The notes under the pieces are model-generated. The model was not told the origin of the DNA, did not search any database, and was given only the letters and a program-made list of their open reading frames with translations. The translations under genes were made by a program, and so were the position numbers. Below, piece after piece: positions 1 through 7,564 of a stretch of DNA of 12,971 nt. Position 1 is the stretch's first letter. The number at the start of each line of letters is the position of its first letter. The stretch comes from an archaeon (GTDB lineage Archaea; Altiarchaeota; Altiarchaeia; JAFGQM01), in assembly GCA_029932835.1 (NCBI GenBank), contig JAOZPI010000020.1, positions 1-12,971 on the forward strand, read 5' to 3'.

Positions 1-94
1 CCTTCTTCCTAACCCCCTTAAAGCTCCCCTCTCTGGAATCTACAATCTTCTTGGTATTACCACCAGCCCTACATGGTATAAATATTGTCTTCAT
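1..94 (-). CDS. Start of an unidentified protein, cut by the window edge
   Basis: Reading leftward from an ATG at 94, 31 codons stay open to the window edge. The peptide begins MKTIFIPCRAGGNTKKIV. A purine-rich stretch (GAGGAGGAT) lies immediately before the ATG and resembles a ribosome binding site, although the spacing is short. The preceding minus-strand gene stops 19 bases upstream (TAG at 114-116), so the two are probably in one operon. Too little is visible to assign a family. It could be spurious, but the position, the ribosome-site-like sequence and the open frame favour a real gene. Confidence 0.5.
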   Translation of the reverse strand, partial: MKTIFIPCRAGGNTKKIVDSREGSFKGVRKK

Positions 95-113
95 ATCCTC
101 CTCACACCCCCAA

Positions 114-674
114 CTAAAGCCTTTTTCTCCTCAGAATCCTCTTTCCTCTGACAACAACCCTTACGCTGCCCTCCTTCCCCCTTCTAATACCACGACTTCT
201 GAGGTTTTTGATAAGCCCCCTCTCTTTTCTCTCTCTGAGTATCCTTATCATATGCGATAGCCCATCTATTCCCACCCCCTCTTTGAGCGTGCTCCTCCCC
301 GGCAATATCGTGACACTGACACCTGCGCCCTTCCATTTCCTCCTGAGGTATCCTAAGATGCCATCCACTACTGCTTCGGGATGATGAGAATAAACTGTAT
401 CTGAACCTATTTTCACGTTTTCTCCCCCTTCCAATAGTTCTCTTATCCTCCTGGCTTCTTCTTGCTTTCTAATTCTGGTTATAGTCCCTCCATAAATCTC
501 CTCTCTCCCCCCACTTAATATATGCTGTCCAGGAGCCACGTGCCATACTATATTCTCTTGCTCCTTTCCCCCCTTTCTTGGCTGAAAAACTACTGTAAAA
601 CAAACATCAGTCATTCCGCTCTCCACAGGCCGTTTGGACTTTACGATCTCAGAGGTATATGCAACTCTCTCCAT
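114..674 (-). CDS. Basic protein of unknown function, 186 aa
   Basis: I do not recognise this family. I start it at the ATG at 674 (MERVAYTSEI). The open frame extends to a TTG at 752, but the extra 26 residues look like translated intergenic DNA and the AT-rich promoter-like sequence lies just before 674. Residues 1-110 look like a mixed alpha/beta domain, with VCFTVVFQP near 25-32, a VWHVAPGQHIL stretch near 43-53 and SHHPEAVVDGILGYL near 96-110. The last 40 residues are extremely Arg/Lys-rich (ending RGKRILRRKRL), which suggests nucleic-acid binding. No signal peptide or membrane segment is seen. It follows the deacetylase gene in the same direction after an 85-base gap. Confidence 0.7.
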   Translation of the reverse strand: MERVAYTSEIVKSKRPVESGMTDVCFTVVFQPRKGGKEQENIVWHVAPGQHILSGGREEIYGGTITRIRKQEEARRIRELLEGGENVKIGSDTVYSHHPEAVVDGILGYLRRKWKGAGVSVTILPGRSTLKEGVGIDGLSHMIRILRERKERGLIKNLRSRGIRRGKEGSVRVVVRGKRILRRKRL

Positions 675-680
675 TTTATT

Positions 681-698
681 ATATATTTTATTCTTAAA
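681..698 (-). promoter_or_regulatory. AT-rich promoter-like element before the 186-aa gene
   Basis: On the minus strand the bases before the ATG at 674 read TTTAAGAATAAAATATAT, with TTTAAGAA centred about 20 bases before the start. This roughly matches the spacing of the clearer TATA elements at 1622 and 6437. It may give the gene its own start in addition to read-through from the deacetylase. The exact box is ambiguous because the whole stretch is A/T. Confidence 0.35.
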
Positions 699-759
699 GG
701 AGGAAAATGGGACTAAGGAGGCCCCCACCAGAAGGGTCGTCCTCCAAAGCAACAGTAGG

Positions 760-1602
760 TCATATCCCTGTAAGCGCTTTGATACCCTCTCTTATTCCCA
801 CTGGGTTGTATCCGCCTTCTAATGTGTAAAAAGTATCATATGGTTCCAAGATTTCTCTTAGTTTTTTGTAGGTCGCCGTGGTAAGGTTAAATTCATTTCC
901 AGAGACATACCCCCTATCGTCATAGTATGTATCAAAACCTGCCGAGATTCCTACAATATCTGGTTCAAATTCTTCCATTTCCCTCCTCACCCTGGTTTCC
1001 AAAACATCTATGTACTCTCTATCACCTGTTCCTGGAGGGAGAGGAATATTGATTATATTGCTTCCTCTGTTCTCCAATCCAGTTCCTGGGTATAATGGGC
1101 TTTGGTGTATTGATAAAAACCTTACGCCTGCTTTGTTTAATACCAATTCCTCTGTTCCGTTTCCATGATGAACATCTATGTCCAAAATAAAAACTCTCCT
1201 CCCCCTCTCGGCTAGTCTTAGGGATGCAATTGCCATGTTATTGAATATGCAAAATCCACCTCCATGGTCTGCGAATGCATGATGTCCAGGCGGCCTCACG
1301 AGTGCAAATCCCTTATGCTCCGAAGCATCCACCGCAGCTCCAACTGCAAGACACGCAGCCTTGTAGCTATCTCTAGAAACTGGAGTATCCCAGTCCAGTA
1401 TCCCTCCCCTTTTGCACGTCTCTTTAACCCTTTCTATATATTCTCGAGTGTGTGCAATTGGTAGGTACTTCTCCCCGTTTTCTGGTTTCTTTGTCCCTGC
1501 AGTATCCTCCAAATACTCCAAGATTGATTCCAGTCTCTTAGGGGACTCTGGATGTTGCCCTGTGTCATGCTCCAGAAACACCGGGTCAAAGAAAAAATCC
1601 AT
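760..1602 (-). CDS. Histone deacetylase / acetylpolyamine amidohydrolase family protein, 280 aa
   Basis: This is a zinc-dependent deacetylase of the arginase/HDAC fold and looks full length for a prokaryotic member. Visible motifs in order are HPESPKRLESI (17-27), RPPGHHA with the catalytic His pair H107-H108, the FNN turn (120-122), DIDVHHGNGT with zinc ligands D143 and H145, SAGFD with the third ligand D224, and LEGGY with the catalytic Tyr Y265. All key residues are present, so it should be active. Known substrates in this family include acetyl-lysine in proteins (in archaea possibly Alba or histones) and acetylated polyamines; sequence alone does not choose between them. It is transcribed divergently from the zinc-ribbon/nurA unit, with 46 bases between the start codons. 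Start ATG at 1602. Confidence 0.93.
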   Translation of the reverse strand: MDFFFDPVFLEHDTGQHPESPKRLESILEYLEDTAGTKKPENGEKYLPIAHTREYIERVKETCKRGGILDWDTPVSRDSYKAACLAVGAAVDASEHKGFALVRPPGHHAFADHGGGFCIFNNMAIASLRLAERGRRVFILDIDVHHGNGTEELVLNKAGVRFLSIHQSPLYPGTGLENRGSNIINIPLPPGTGDREYIDVLETRVRREMEEFEPDIVGISAGFDTYYDDRGYVSGNEFNLTTATYKKLREILEPYDTFYTLEGGYNPVGIREGIKALTGI

Positions 1603-1621
1603 AACTTTTTTATCAAGAGAG

Positions 1622-1629
1622 ATTTAAAT
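1622..1629. promoter_or_regulatory. Palindromic TATA element shared by divergent genes
   Basis: ATTTAAAT is a perfect palindrome. Its centre lies 23.5 bases from the A of the ATG at 1649 (plus) and 23.5 bases from the A of the ATG at 1602 (minus). The flanks differ: GAGAG precedes it in the plus direction, a plausible purine-rich BRE, while CGTGCTAT precedes it in the minus direction. The spacing implies nearly leaderless transcripts both ways. No other TATA candidate is present in the 46-base gap. Confidence 0.65.
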
Positions 1630-1648
1630 ATAGCACGATACCATTAAA

Positions 1649-2530
1649 ATGTTTTGTCCAAAGTGTGGGGCGGAGGTTGAGGAAGGGTTTAAGTTTTGTC
1701 CCAAGTGCGGAGCCAGTCTTGAGGGTCTCGTGTCAAAATCAACAACTGCTCCTGCTGGCCCCACTGCAGAAAAGTCTCCTGCTCAAACTGTTCCGCAAAT
1801 TGATGTAAAGAACATAATCACCAAGCCATATCGCGTGGTTTCTCTAAAAGAGACCATAGACTTTAAAGGGGCAGAGAACACACTAGAGCAGGAGGGATTG
1901 AAGACAAAGGCCTTCTCCAGTCTATTTAGTTCTCCCCAGCCCCAGGAGGTGCGGGTTGACTCGCTTGTTAAGATATACGAGCCGGTTCATATCTCTAGGG
2001 TGGTTTATGAGGGACTTTTTGAGGTCCAGAAGGAGTTCGTCCTGCAGTTGGATCCAAACACGATAAAGGTATCTGTTGGAGGAAAATCCTTTGATGTAAA
2101 GCCTGTGTCTCAGGGGGGACTTTTTGGTGGTTCCTCTACAACTATAAAGATAACCGGGATAGAAACAATAAGGAATGTGGAGGAGCGGGGGAAGTACTAC
2201 AACATGAATGGTGTGGAATCCACGGTGGTTGAGTCTGCGGTGAAGGGCAAGGAACTGGTTCCATTCAATCCGTCAAAGGAGATGCCAAGGACGCAGGTCC
2301 TGACCAGTAGCTTTAAGCCCTCTGCCGCAAGGGGAGAACTCCTAACGCCAGATATTGTGAAGCGGCCATCAAATATAAAGAACACCCTGAGTGAGAAGAT
2401 AACCATTGAAACCCTGACCGTATACTATCCAAAATACAAGGCACTGATCACCAATCTAAAAAACGGAAATCAGAAGTACCTTATCTTCTCCGCGGTTGAT
2501 AAACAGGTCTTTAGTGCGGAAACATTCTGA
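1649..2530 (+). CDS. Zinc-ribbon protein of unknown function, 293 aa, coupled to nurA
   Basis: Residues 1-22 form a short zinc ribbon with two CPKCG knuckles (C3/C6 and C17/C20), the kind common at archaeal protein N-termini. A Thr/Pro/Ala-rich linker follows (about 28-52). The remaining 240 residues are not a family I recognise. They include a likely beta-rich region (about 95-170, with a GGLFGGSS turn near 156-163), a Ser/Lys/Pro-rich stretch (about 200-245) and a C-terminal YYPKYKALI...KYLIFSAVDK unit resembling the small strand-turn-strand repeats of some archaeal membrane-associated proteins. There is no membrane segment. Its TGA overlaps the nurA ATG by one base (TGATG), so the two are very likely co-translated. 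A role with the NurA-HerA machine is inferred from position only. Confidence 0.85.
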   Translation: MFCPKCGAEVEEGFKFCPKCGASLEGLVSKSTTAPAGPTAEKSPAQTVPQIDVKNIITKPYRVVSLKETIDFKGAENTLEQEGLKTKAFSSLFSSPQPQEVRVDSLVKIYEPVHISRVVYEGLFEVQKEFVLQLDPNTIKVSVGGKSFDVKPVSQGGLFGGSSTTIKITGIETIRNVEERGKYYNMNGVESTVVESAVKGKELVPFNPSKEMPRTQVLTSSFKPSAARGELLTPDIVKRPSNIKNTLSEKITIETLTVYYPKYKALITNLKNGNQKYLIFSAVDKQVFSAETF

Positions 2531-3600
2531 TGATCATAGATGCGTTCAAGAAGGTCTCTGATATGGCTTCCAATCAGCTTGCCCTACCCCTAGGTGTGCC
2601 CTCCTTCCGCCCGCAAGATAGGTATAAGGCCTTCCCCCTTGATTCATCAAATTTCCACCCCATAACCCCAACCTCTGGAACCTCCGCCTTCTTGGATGGC
2701 GGAAACCTTGAGATACTCTCTACTCCTGCTCTTTCTGTACATTTTGAGCGGGTTTATTACAACCTCTTTCGGGATGGTGAGCGGGCCTTTTTGTCTCTTC
2801 CCCAGAAGATAGAATTCCTCGCAGTTGTGAGCGCGCGCGGCTCTGCTGACGGGTTCTCCTACGAAGCCTCCCTTCTCCCCCTCTCAGACGACTCTGCCGA
2901 GTACCTGCCGAGGGAAAGGGACCTCAGGTTTGATGCCTACGATAGGAGTATCTCGGAGAGAGGGATGGTTCGGATCTCCAGCATTGGGGGGATCATCCGA
3001 TCCTTTGCTGAGTGGAGCTATGCCGCATCGGTTTGTGATGAGCTAGACGACGGAATCTTTGTGATGGATGGTACCCTTCATGCACCCTATAAAAACGAAG
3101 CCAAATACGCTCAAAGGGCCTACAAATCCGCCCATGGTGTCATCTTCTGCGGTGTTTCAAAAACCTCCCATTTATACACAACAACAGGGCTCTCCCTCCC
3201 ATTCGCGATCCGAAGGCTGGCAAGAGAGAAGGAAGTCCAACCTCCATGGTACTACTCCAACCTAGTTGAGATTACAGATCCGGCTCATCTAGCGGATCTC
3301 AACTTTGCTATGCTCCACAAAGACAGCAGGTACGTCTTTCGTGTAGAGGTGCTCAAGACACAGAGGGATAGGAGGGACGAGGCCCTTTCGCTCCTTGCTG
3401 GCAACTCAAACGATCTCACATTTCCGGGGTACCCCTATGGCTTGATAGACGCGCACAAGCATGCCCATGTGCCTCAGGATCTCCTGGGAAGATTGAGGAC
3501 ACTCCTCCTCTCGCAGATCTCCAGCTCTGTTGATTCGGATTCCATTGCAGACCTGCTCTCCACTACAGATGCTCATGACTACTTGGACCGCATAGTCTGA
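2530..3600 (+). CDS. nurA: NurA-type 5'-3' nuclease, 356 aa
   Basis: NurA is the archaeal Mn-dependent nuclease that works with the HerA translocase in DNA end resection. The NurA-domain signature runs across the protein: AFLDGGNLEIL (53-63, metal-binding D56), FVMDGTLHAP (177-186, D180), GVSKTSHLY (208-216, K211) and the C-terminal GYPYGLIDAHKHA (300-312, D307 and H309). The length is typical. It overlaps the zinc-ribbon gene by one base and precedes herA by 100 bases, which supports the call. No Shine-Dalgarno sequence is seen before its ATG, consistent with translation coupled to the upstream gene. Confidence 0.88.
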   Translation: MIIDAFKKVSDMASNQLALPLGVPSFRPQDRYKAFPLDSSNFHPITPTSGTSAFLDGGNLEILSTPALSVHFERVYYNLFRDGERAFLSLPQKIEFLAVVSARGSADGFSYEASLLPLSDDSAEYLPRERDLRFDAYDRSISERGMVRISSIGGIIRSFAEWSYAASVCDELDDGIFVMDGTLHAPYKNEAKYAQRAYKSAHGVIFCGVSKTSHLYTTTGLSLPFAIRRLAREKEVQPPWYYSNLVEITDPAHLADLNFAMLHKDSRYVFRVEVLKTQRDRRDEALSLLAGNSNDLTFPGYPYGLIDAHKHAHVPQDLLGRLRTLLLSQISSSVDSDSIADLLSTTDAHDYLDRIV

Positions 3601-3640
3601 TATTTTACGCCCCTCTTGTTGATGATCACCTGCGCGCAAG

Positions 3641-3669
3641 GTTTTATCTATCCTCTCTAAAAATAAAGG
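3641..3669 (+). promoter_or_regulatory. Candidate promoter before herA
   Basis: The 100-base gap between nurA and herA holds two A/T-rich candidates, GTTTTATCTA (3641-3650) and CTAAAAATAAAGG (3657-3669). Either would give a short 5' leader before the ATG at 3701, which carries GGAG (3691-3694) six bases upstream as a ribosome site. herA-mre11 can therefore probably be transcribed separately from the zinc-ribbon/nurA pair. I cannot say which box is used. Confidence 0.4.
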
Positions 3670-3700
3670 GCAAAGCGTTGGGGAAAATCTGGAGACAAAA

Positions 3701-5251
3701 ATGGAGGTTGTTGGACAGGTCATATCCGGGGGTTTTGGGGAGATACTCATACGGGAGAAGGAAAAAGCTGGACTTGAACTTGGAGAACTTCTGGTAGCCG
3801 AGGGTGAAACAAAGACCCTGCTCCAGGTTTATAACCTTCTCTACGGATCCCAAATAAAGCGGGAGTCGCTTGAGCTTCTCTCCGGGATGCAACTGGAGGG
3901 ATACGGATCCGATGTGGGCTTTATGGAAGCAAATCTGAGAAATTATATACTTGCCGAGGCAAGAGCTATTGCCTCTATTAAGGACAACTCAATCACTATG
4001 CCAAAGACCCTGCCATCCTTCTTTTCCAAAATACGGCGGGTGACCAAGGAGGATTTGTCCTTCCTTTCCGAGGGGCAGAAGCCTATGTTTGTCGGCTATG
4101 TGCGCTCTGGATCCAAGAACCTTGGCATGGAGGTGAACCTGAACGGCTCTAATGTTTTAACACACCATATTTTGATACCTGCCACCACTGGAAGGGGAAA
4201 GTCCAACCTTCTCAAGATAATGGCCTGGTCTCTCCTTGATAAGGATTACTGCGGCCTTCTGATCTTGGACCCTCACGATGAATACTATGGCAGGAATGGT
4301 CCCGGGCTGAAGGATCATCCTGACGCTGCAGACCTCCTCATGTATTACACTATAGCCCCTGGAGGATCCCGGGGATACACAAATCTTATAATAAACCTTT
4401 CTGATCTGAAGCCGTGGCACCTTTCGTGGGTGCTGGACCTGAGTGACCCGCAGCGGGAGGCCCTTTTTTATTTCTACAAGCAAAATGAGGATGAATGGAT
4501 AAAGGGTCTGCTCACAGCTGCAGAAGGGTTGGGCGGATCCCAGCCTCCGATTCATGTGGAGACGCTTTATGTCCTCAAGAGGAAGCTCGGCATACTGGGT
4601 GTTCGCCTTGTGGACGGCGAGCTGGTCTGCGAGGGGGTGTTTTCTGTTGATGAGGGGAAGAACACCATAAATGGTATAATAACCTCGTTGGAAGCTGGGA
4701 AAACAGTAATTGTGGACACTTCGTCCCTCCCAGGTGAGGTTGAACTCTTGATCTCTTCAATAATTGCGGACAAGCTCTTTTATAGGTACCAGTCTTACAA
4801 AAGGAGCGGCGATCTCCGGAGCAAGCCTGTTGTTAGTATTGTTCTGGAGGAGGCCCCCCGCGTTCTGGGGAGGGAAGTGCTGAAATCCGGGAGCAATATC
4901 TTTTCCACGATAGCGCGGGAGGGCAGGAAATTCAAGATCGGTCTCATAGCTGTCACCCAGCTCCCCTCCCTGATTCCGAGAGAGATCCTGGCCAATATGA
5001 ACACAAAGATAATCCTCGGTATTGAGATGGAGCAGGAGAGGAGGGCCGTAATAGAAAGCGCCTCTCAGGACCTTTCAAAGGACGACAGGAGTATAGCATC
5101 TCTGGATAAGGGGGAGGGGATAATCACCTCCAATTTCACCAGATTTGCCCTTCCTGTATCCATTCCACTGTTTGATAGGGATTACATCTCCCGGGCTTCC
5201 CCCTCAAGGAAGCGGAGGGTAGCTGAAACAGATTTTTCCGAATTCAGATAA
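3701..5251 (+). CDS. herA: HerA bipolar DNA translocase/helicase, 516 aa
   Basis: HerA is a hexameric FtsK/HerA-class ATPase that pumps DNA into NurA. The N-terminal HAS-barrel is visible (GQVISGGFGEILI, about 5-17, through ELGELL near 30). The ATPase core has Walker A ATTGRGKS (161-168), Walker B LLILDPHDE (186-194), a second conserved strand VSIVLEEAP (378-385) with acidic E383-E384, and AREGRKFKIGLIAVTQ (405-420), which holds the arginine-finger/sensor region. The acidic-basic tail after about 495 is usual. Length is normal. The gene ends two bases before mre11, so those two form a tight operon. Start ATG at 3701 is supported by GGAG six bases upstream. Confidence 0.94.
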   Translation: MEVVGQVISGGFGEILIREKEKAGLELGELLVAEGETKTLLQVYNLLYGSQIKRESLELLSGMQLEGYGSDVGFMEANLRNYILAEARAIASIKDNSITMPKTLPSFFSKIRRVTKEDLSFLSEGQKPMFVGYVRSGSKNLGMEVNLNGSNVLTHHILIPATTGRGKSNLLKIMAWSLLDKDYCGLLILDPHDEYYGRNGPGLKDHPDAADLLMYYTIAPGGSRGYTNLIINLSDLKPWHLSWVLDLSDPQREALFYFYKQNEDEWIKGLLTAAEGLGGSQPPIHVETLYVLKRKLGILGVRLVDGELVCEGVFSVDEGKNTINGIITSLEAGKTVIVDTSSLPGEVELLISSIIADKLFYRYQSYKRSGDLRSKPVVSIVLEEAPRVLGREVLKSGSNIFSTIAREGRKFKIGLIAVTQLPSLIPREILANMNTKIILGIEMEQERRAVIESASQDLSKDDRSIASLDKGEGIITSNFTRFALPVSIPLFDRDYISRASPSRKRRVAETDFSEFR

Positions 5252-5253
5252 AG

Positions 5254-6459
5254 ATGAAATTCGCTCATATGGCAGATGTCCACCTCGGCGCCTGGAGGGA
5301 CCCCACTCTCTCCTCTATGAACATCCGCGCATTTGAGAGGTCTATGGACATATGCATAGAAGAGGGCGTTGATTTTATAATAATAAGCGGCGACCTCTTT
5401 GACACCTCAATGCCCTCCTTTGATGTCATAGACACTGCCTCAAAGAAACTGAACGAGGTAAAGAGGGCAGGGATACGCGTCTATGTTGTTCCCGGATCTC
5501 ACGATTCCTCTCCTTCTGGCAAGACCATACTAAAACTCCTTGAGAATACCGAGCTCATCGTAAATGTTGCAAAGGGGGATGAGGTGGAGGGGAAGCTCCG
5601 TTTGAGGTTTGTGGAGGATCCAAGCGGCGTGAAGATTACCGGGATGTTCGGAAAGAGGGGGGCCCTTGAGCGACAGTATTTCCAAAGCCTTGATCCATCT
5701 ATAGGCTCCGAGCCTGGCTACAAGATCTTTGTGTTCCACTCCGGCATTTCTGAATTCCTGCCAGACTATCTCAGGGAAACCCCTACAATACCCCTCTCGC
5801 TCCTGCCGGAGGGTTTTGACTACTACGCGGGTGGGCATATCCACCAGCGCAGCGAGCACCACTACGGGAAGGGACTGCTTGTGTATCCTGGTCCCCTGTT
5901 TCCAGAAAACTTTTTAGAACTGGAGAGATTTGGATCTGGTGGGTTTTATATAGTAGAGGAGCGTCCGCGCTTTGTAGATCTCAAAGAGGCGGAGGTGGTG
6001 GTTTTGAGTATTGATGCCACCGGGAAGACAGCGAAGAGGGTTGAGGCAGAGATTGAGAAAAGGATCCATTCCATCACAGATGACTCCTTTATCCTCCTCA
6101 TTCGCGTCTCGGGAGTGCTGGGGGAGGGGAGGCCAGTGGATATAAACTTCAGAAGGCTGACGGAAGAGGCCTATCGGCAGGGTGCGAGGGTGGTTACCCG
6201 CAACACCAACGCGTTGACCTCGCGGGAGTATCGGGATATTCGCGTCTCTGTGGATACCCTTGATGGAATTGAGGAGCGGGTTATCAGAGAGAAGACAAAA
6301 GATCCGGAGCTTGTGAGGTCTATGATGTCGGCCTTCAATATCGAGAAGGAGGAGGGAGAGACGAATCAGGTATTTGAAGACAGGGTAAACGCAGAGGGCT
6401 ATGCGCTCCTCAGGGATCATGCCTCCGCCATCCAGAATTTAAATAAACCTAAGACTTAA
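5254..6459 (+). CDS. mre11: Mre11 DNA double-strand-break repair nuclease, 401 aa
   Basis: Mre11 is the Mn-dependent exo/endonuclease partner of Rad50. The phosphoesterase motifs are DVHLG (8-12; D8, H10), GDLFD (46-50; D47), GSHD (81-84; H83 and D84), FHSG (161-164; H162) and GGHIH (193-197; H195 and H197). Motif III is normally GNHD; here the Asn is Ser (S82), a substitution I believe occurs in some archaeal and bacterial relatives. A capping domain (about 225-330) and a charged C-terminal Rad50-binding region follow. It lies two bases after herA. Unusually, rad50 is not next but 1.6 kb downstream, beyond two envelope-protein genes. Confidence 0.92.
   Translation: MKFAHMADVHLGAWRDPTLSSMNIRAFERSMDICIEEGVDFIIISGDLFDTSMPSFDVIDTASKKLNEVKRAGIRVYVVPGSHDSSPSGKTILKLLENTELIVNVAKGDEVEGKLRLRFVEDPSGVKITGMFGKRGALERQYFQSLDPSIGSEPGYKIFVFHSGISEFLPDYLRETPTIPLSLLPEGFDYYAGGHIHQRSEHHYGKGLLVYPGPLFPENFLELERFGSGGFYIVEERPRFVDLKEAEVVVLSIDATGKTAKRVEAEIEKRIHSITDDSFILLIRVSGVLGEGRPVDINFRRLTEEAYRQGARVVTRNTNALTSREYRDIRVSVDTLDGIEERVIREKTKDPELVRSMMSAFNIEKEEGETNQVFEDRVNAEGYALLRDHASAIQNLNKPKT
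6437..6446 (+). promoter_or_regulatory. TATA box inside the mre11 3' end
   Basis: ATTTAAATAA lies within the last codons of mre11. Its ATTTAAAT core, the same 8-mer seen at 1622, is centred 26.5 bases before the ATG at 6467. It gives the membrane-protein cassette its own, nearly leaderless promoter independent of the repair operon. Confidence 0.6.
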
Positions 6460-6466
6460 TAATACA

Positions 6467-7564
6467 ATGAGAAAGCTTCTGGTCCTTTTCATGGTTTTGG
6501 GTGCCCTTCCTGGGGCAATTGCGTGGGGAAATGGGTTTTCCCCGTATGGGGATCCTGTATTCACCAACAGCTCCTTCCTTTGGAGGCAAACCAGCATGTA
6601 TGGTACCCACGATTATCTGGCTGAATATGCCTTGAGTTTCCTTCCTGCAGAAGAAAGAGCGTGGCTTCAGCGAAGGCTTTACCTCTATGGCACGGAGCTC
6701 CCAGACAGCAGGGGCTACAAGGAGAGCATAAACGACCTTCGCCTTCAGCACCTCCGCTTTTCGGAGAACGGGACCCTTCTTGATGATTCTCTCGCAAAGA
6801 GGGCAGATCAGAAGTACGACCTTCTTCTGAGCTCTCTCTCTTCAGGTGCCTATGGAACAGCCTCAAAGCTTGCTGGTATTACCATGTCCTATGTTTCAGA
6901 CGCTGGGCTATTCTCCCGGGTAGTGGATGCAAAAAATGGGCTGAATTTTGAGAGATATGTAGAGCAACTGACAGATGTTGTTTTCCCATCTCCGGAGTTT
7001 GAATCAGTCTTTGGATCTTACATTAGCTTTGACGGAAGCCTTGATATGATCTCCCCCTATGATGCAGTGGTGGAACTGGGACGCGAGACCTTTTTGGGAC
7101 AGGGTGGGTGTTCTGCTGAGTGGATGGACGCTCACTACGACATACACGACCCAGCGTTTATAAAATGCGCTGGCGTGGATCTAAACCTCACCATAAACAA
7201 GATGGCTGACGTCCTGCACACCCTCTATGTGGTGGGTGTGAAGGGGGAGAAATATGCGGAGAATACCTCAAATACTACCTCTCCTACCCCCCCATCCCTG
7301 CAAAACCAGACCCCGGAAAACCAAACCAGCGGCGAGCCTGCCGGCGAAAATCAGTCCAGGGAGATCAGACAAGAGCCGGAGCATACGGGCAACATGACAA
7401 TTCCGCAGCCAGTGCGGTATGAGACAGGAGGCGTTATATTCTATGCCCTTGTCATAGTCCTTCTCGGCATTATCCTATTTTTTGTTCTGAGGGAGCTTGG
7501 CTCTCCCTCCAGAACGCGCTCCAAAGCAAAGGGGCGTCCAAAGAGAAAGGAGAGAAAAAAATGA
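6467..7564 (+). CDS. Signal-peptide, single-pass membrane protein with a P1-nuclease/phospholipase C-like ectodomain, 365 aa
   Basis: Residues 1-19 form a signal peptide (ending GAIA), predicted to expose W20 as the new N-terminus. In zinc-dependent phospholipase C and S1/P1 nucleases the mature N-terminal Trp binds zinc. Fold-like motifs follow: THDYLAEYALSFLP (47-60, H48), ELPD (77-80, D80), LQHLRF (93-98, H95) and GITMSYVSDA (137-146, D145). The expected His four residues before D145 is Ser141, and the expected His after it is also missing, so the metal site looks incomplete. A stalk (about 262-315) holds six N-glycosylation sequons, with three more in the ectodomain. One membrane helix (about 322-341) and a very basic cytoplasmic tail end the protein. 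The fold call is by eye and moderate. The gene overlaps the next by ATGA. Confidence 0.8.
   Translation: MRKLLVLFMVLGALPGAIAWGNGFSPYGDPVFTNSSFLWRQTSMYGTHDYLAEYALSFLPAEERAWLQRRLYLYGTELPDSRGYKESINDLRLQHLRFSENGTLLDDSLAKRADQKYDLLLSSLSSGAYGTASKLAGITMSYVSDAGLFSRVVDAKNGLNFERYVEQLTDVVFPSPEFESVFGSYISFDGSLDMISPYDAVVELGRETFLGQGGCSAEWMDAHYDIHDPAFIKCAGVDLNLTINKMADVLHTLYVVGVKGEKYAENTSNTTSPTPPSLQNQTPENQTSGEPAGENQSREIRQEPEHTGNMTIPQPVRYETGGVIFYALVIVLLGIILFFVLRELGSPSRTRSKAKGRPKRKERKK

Noticed and set aside
675..752. TTG-initiated N-terminal extension of the 186-aa gene
   Set aside because: The added residues look like translated intergenic DNA, and the AT-rich promoter-like stretch falls inside it.
3596..3640. 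Possible box C/D RNA (TGATGA near CTGA) between nurA and herA
   Set aside because: The boxes are in the wrong order and no terminal stem or second pair is present.
4181..4204. HerA Walker A lacking its first Gly (ATTGRGKS)
   Set aside because: Ala at this position fits the accepted P-loop pattern and is common in HerA, so it is not a defect.
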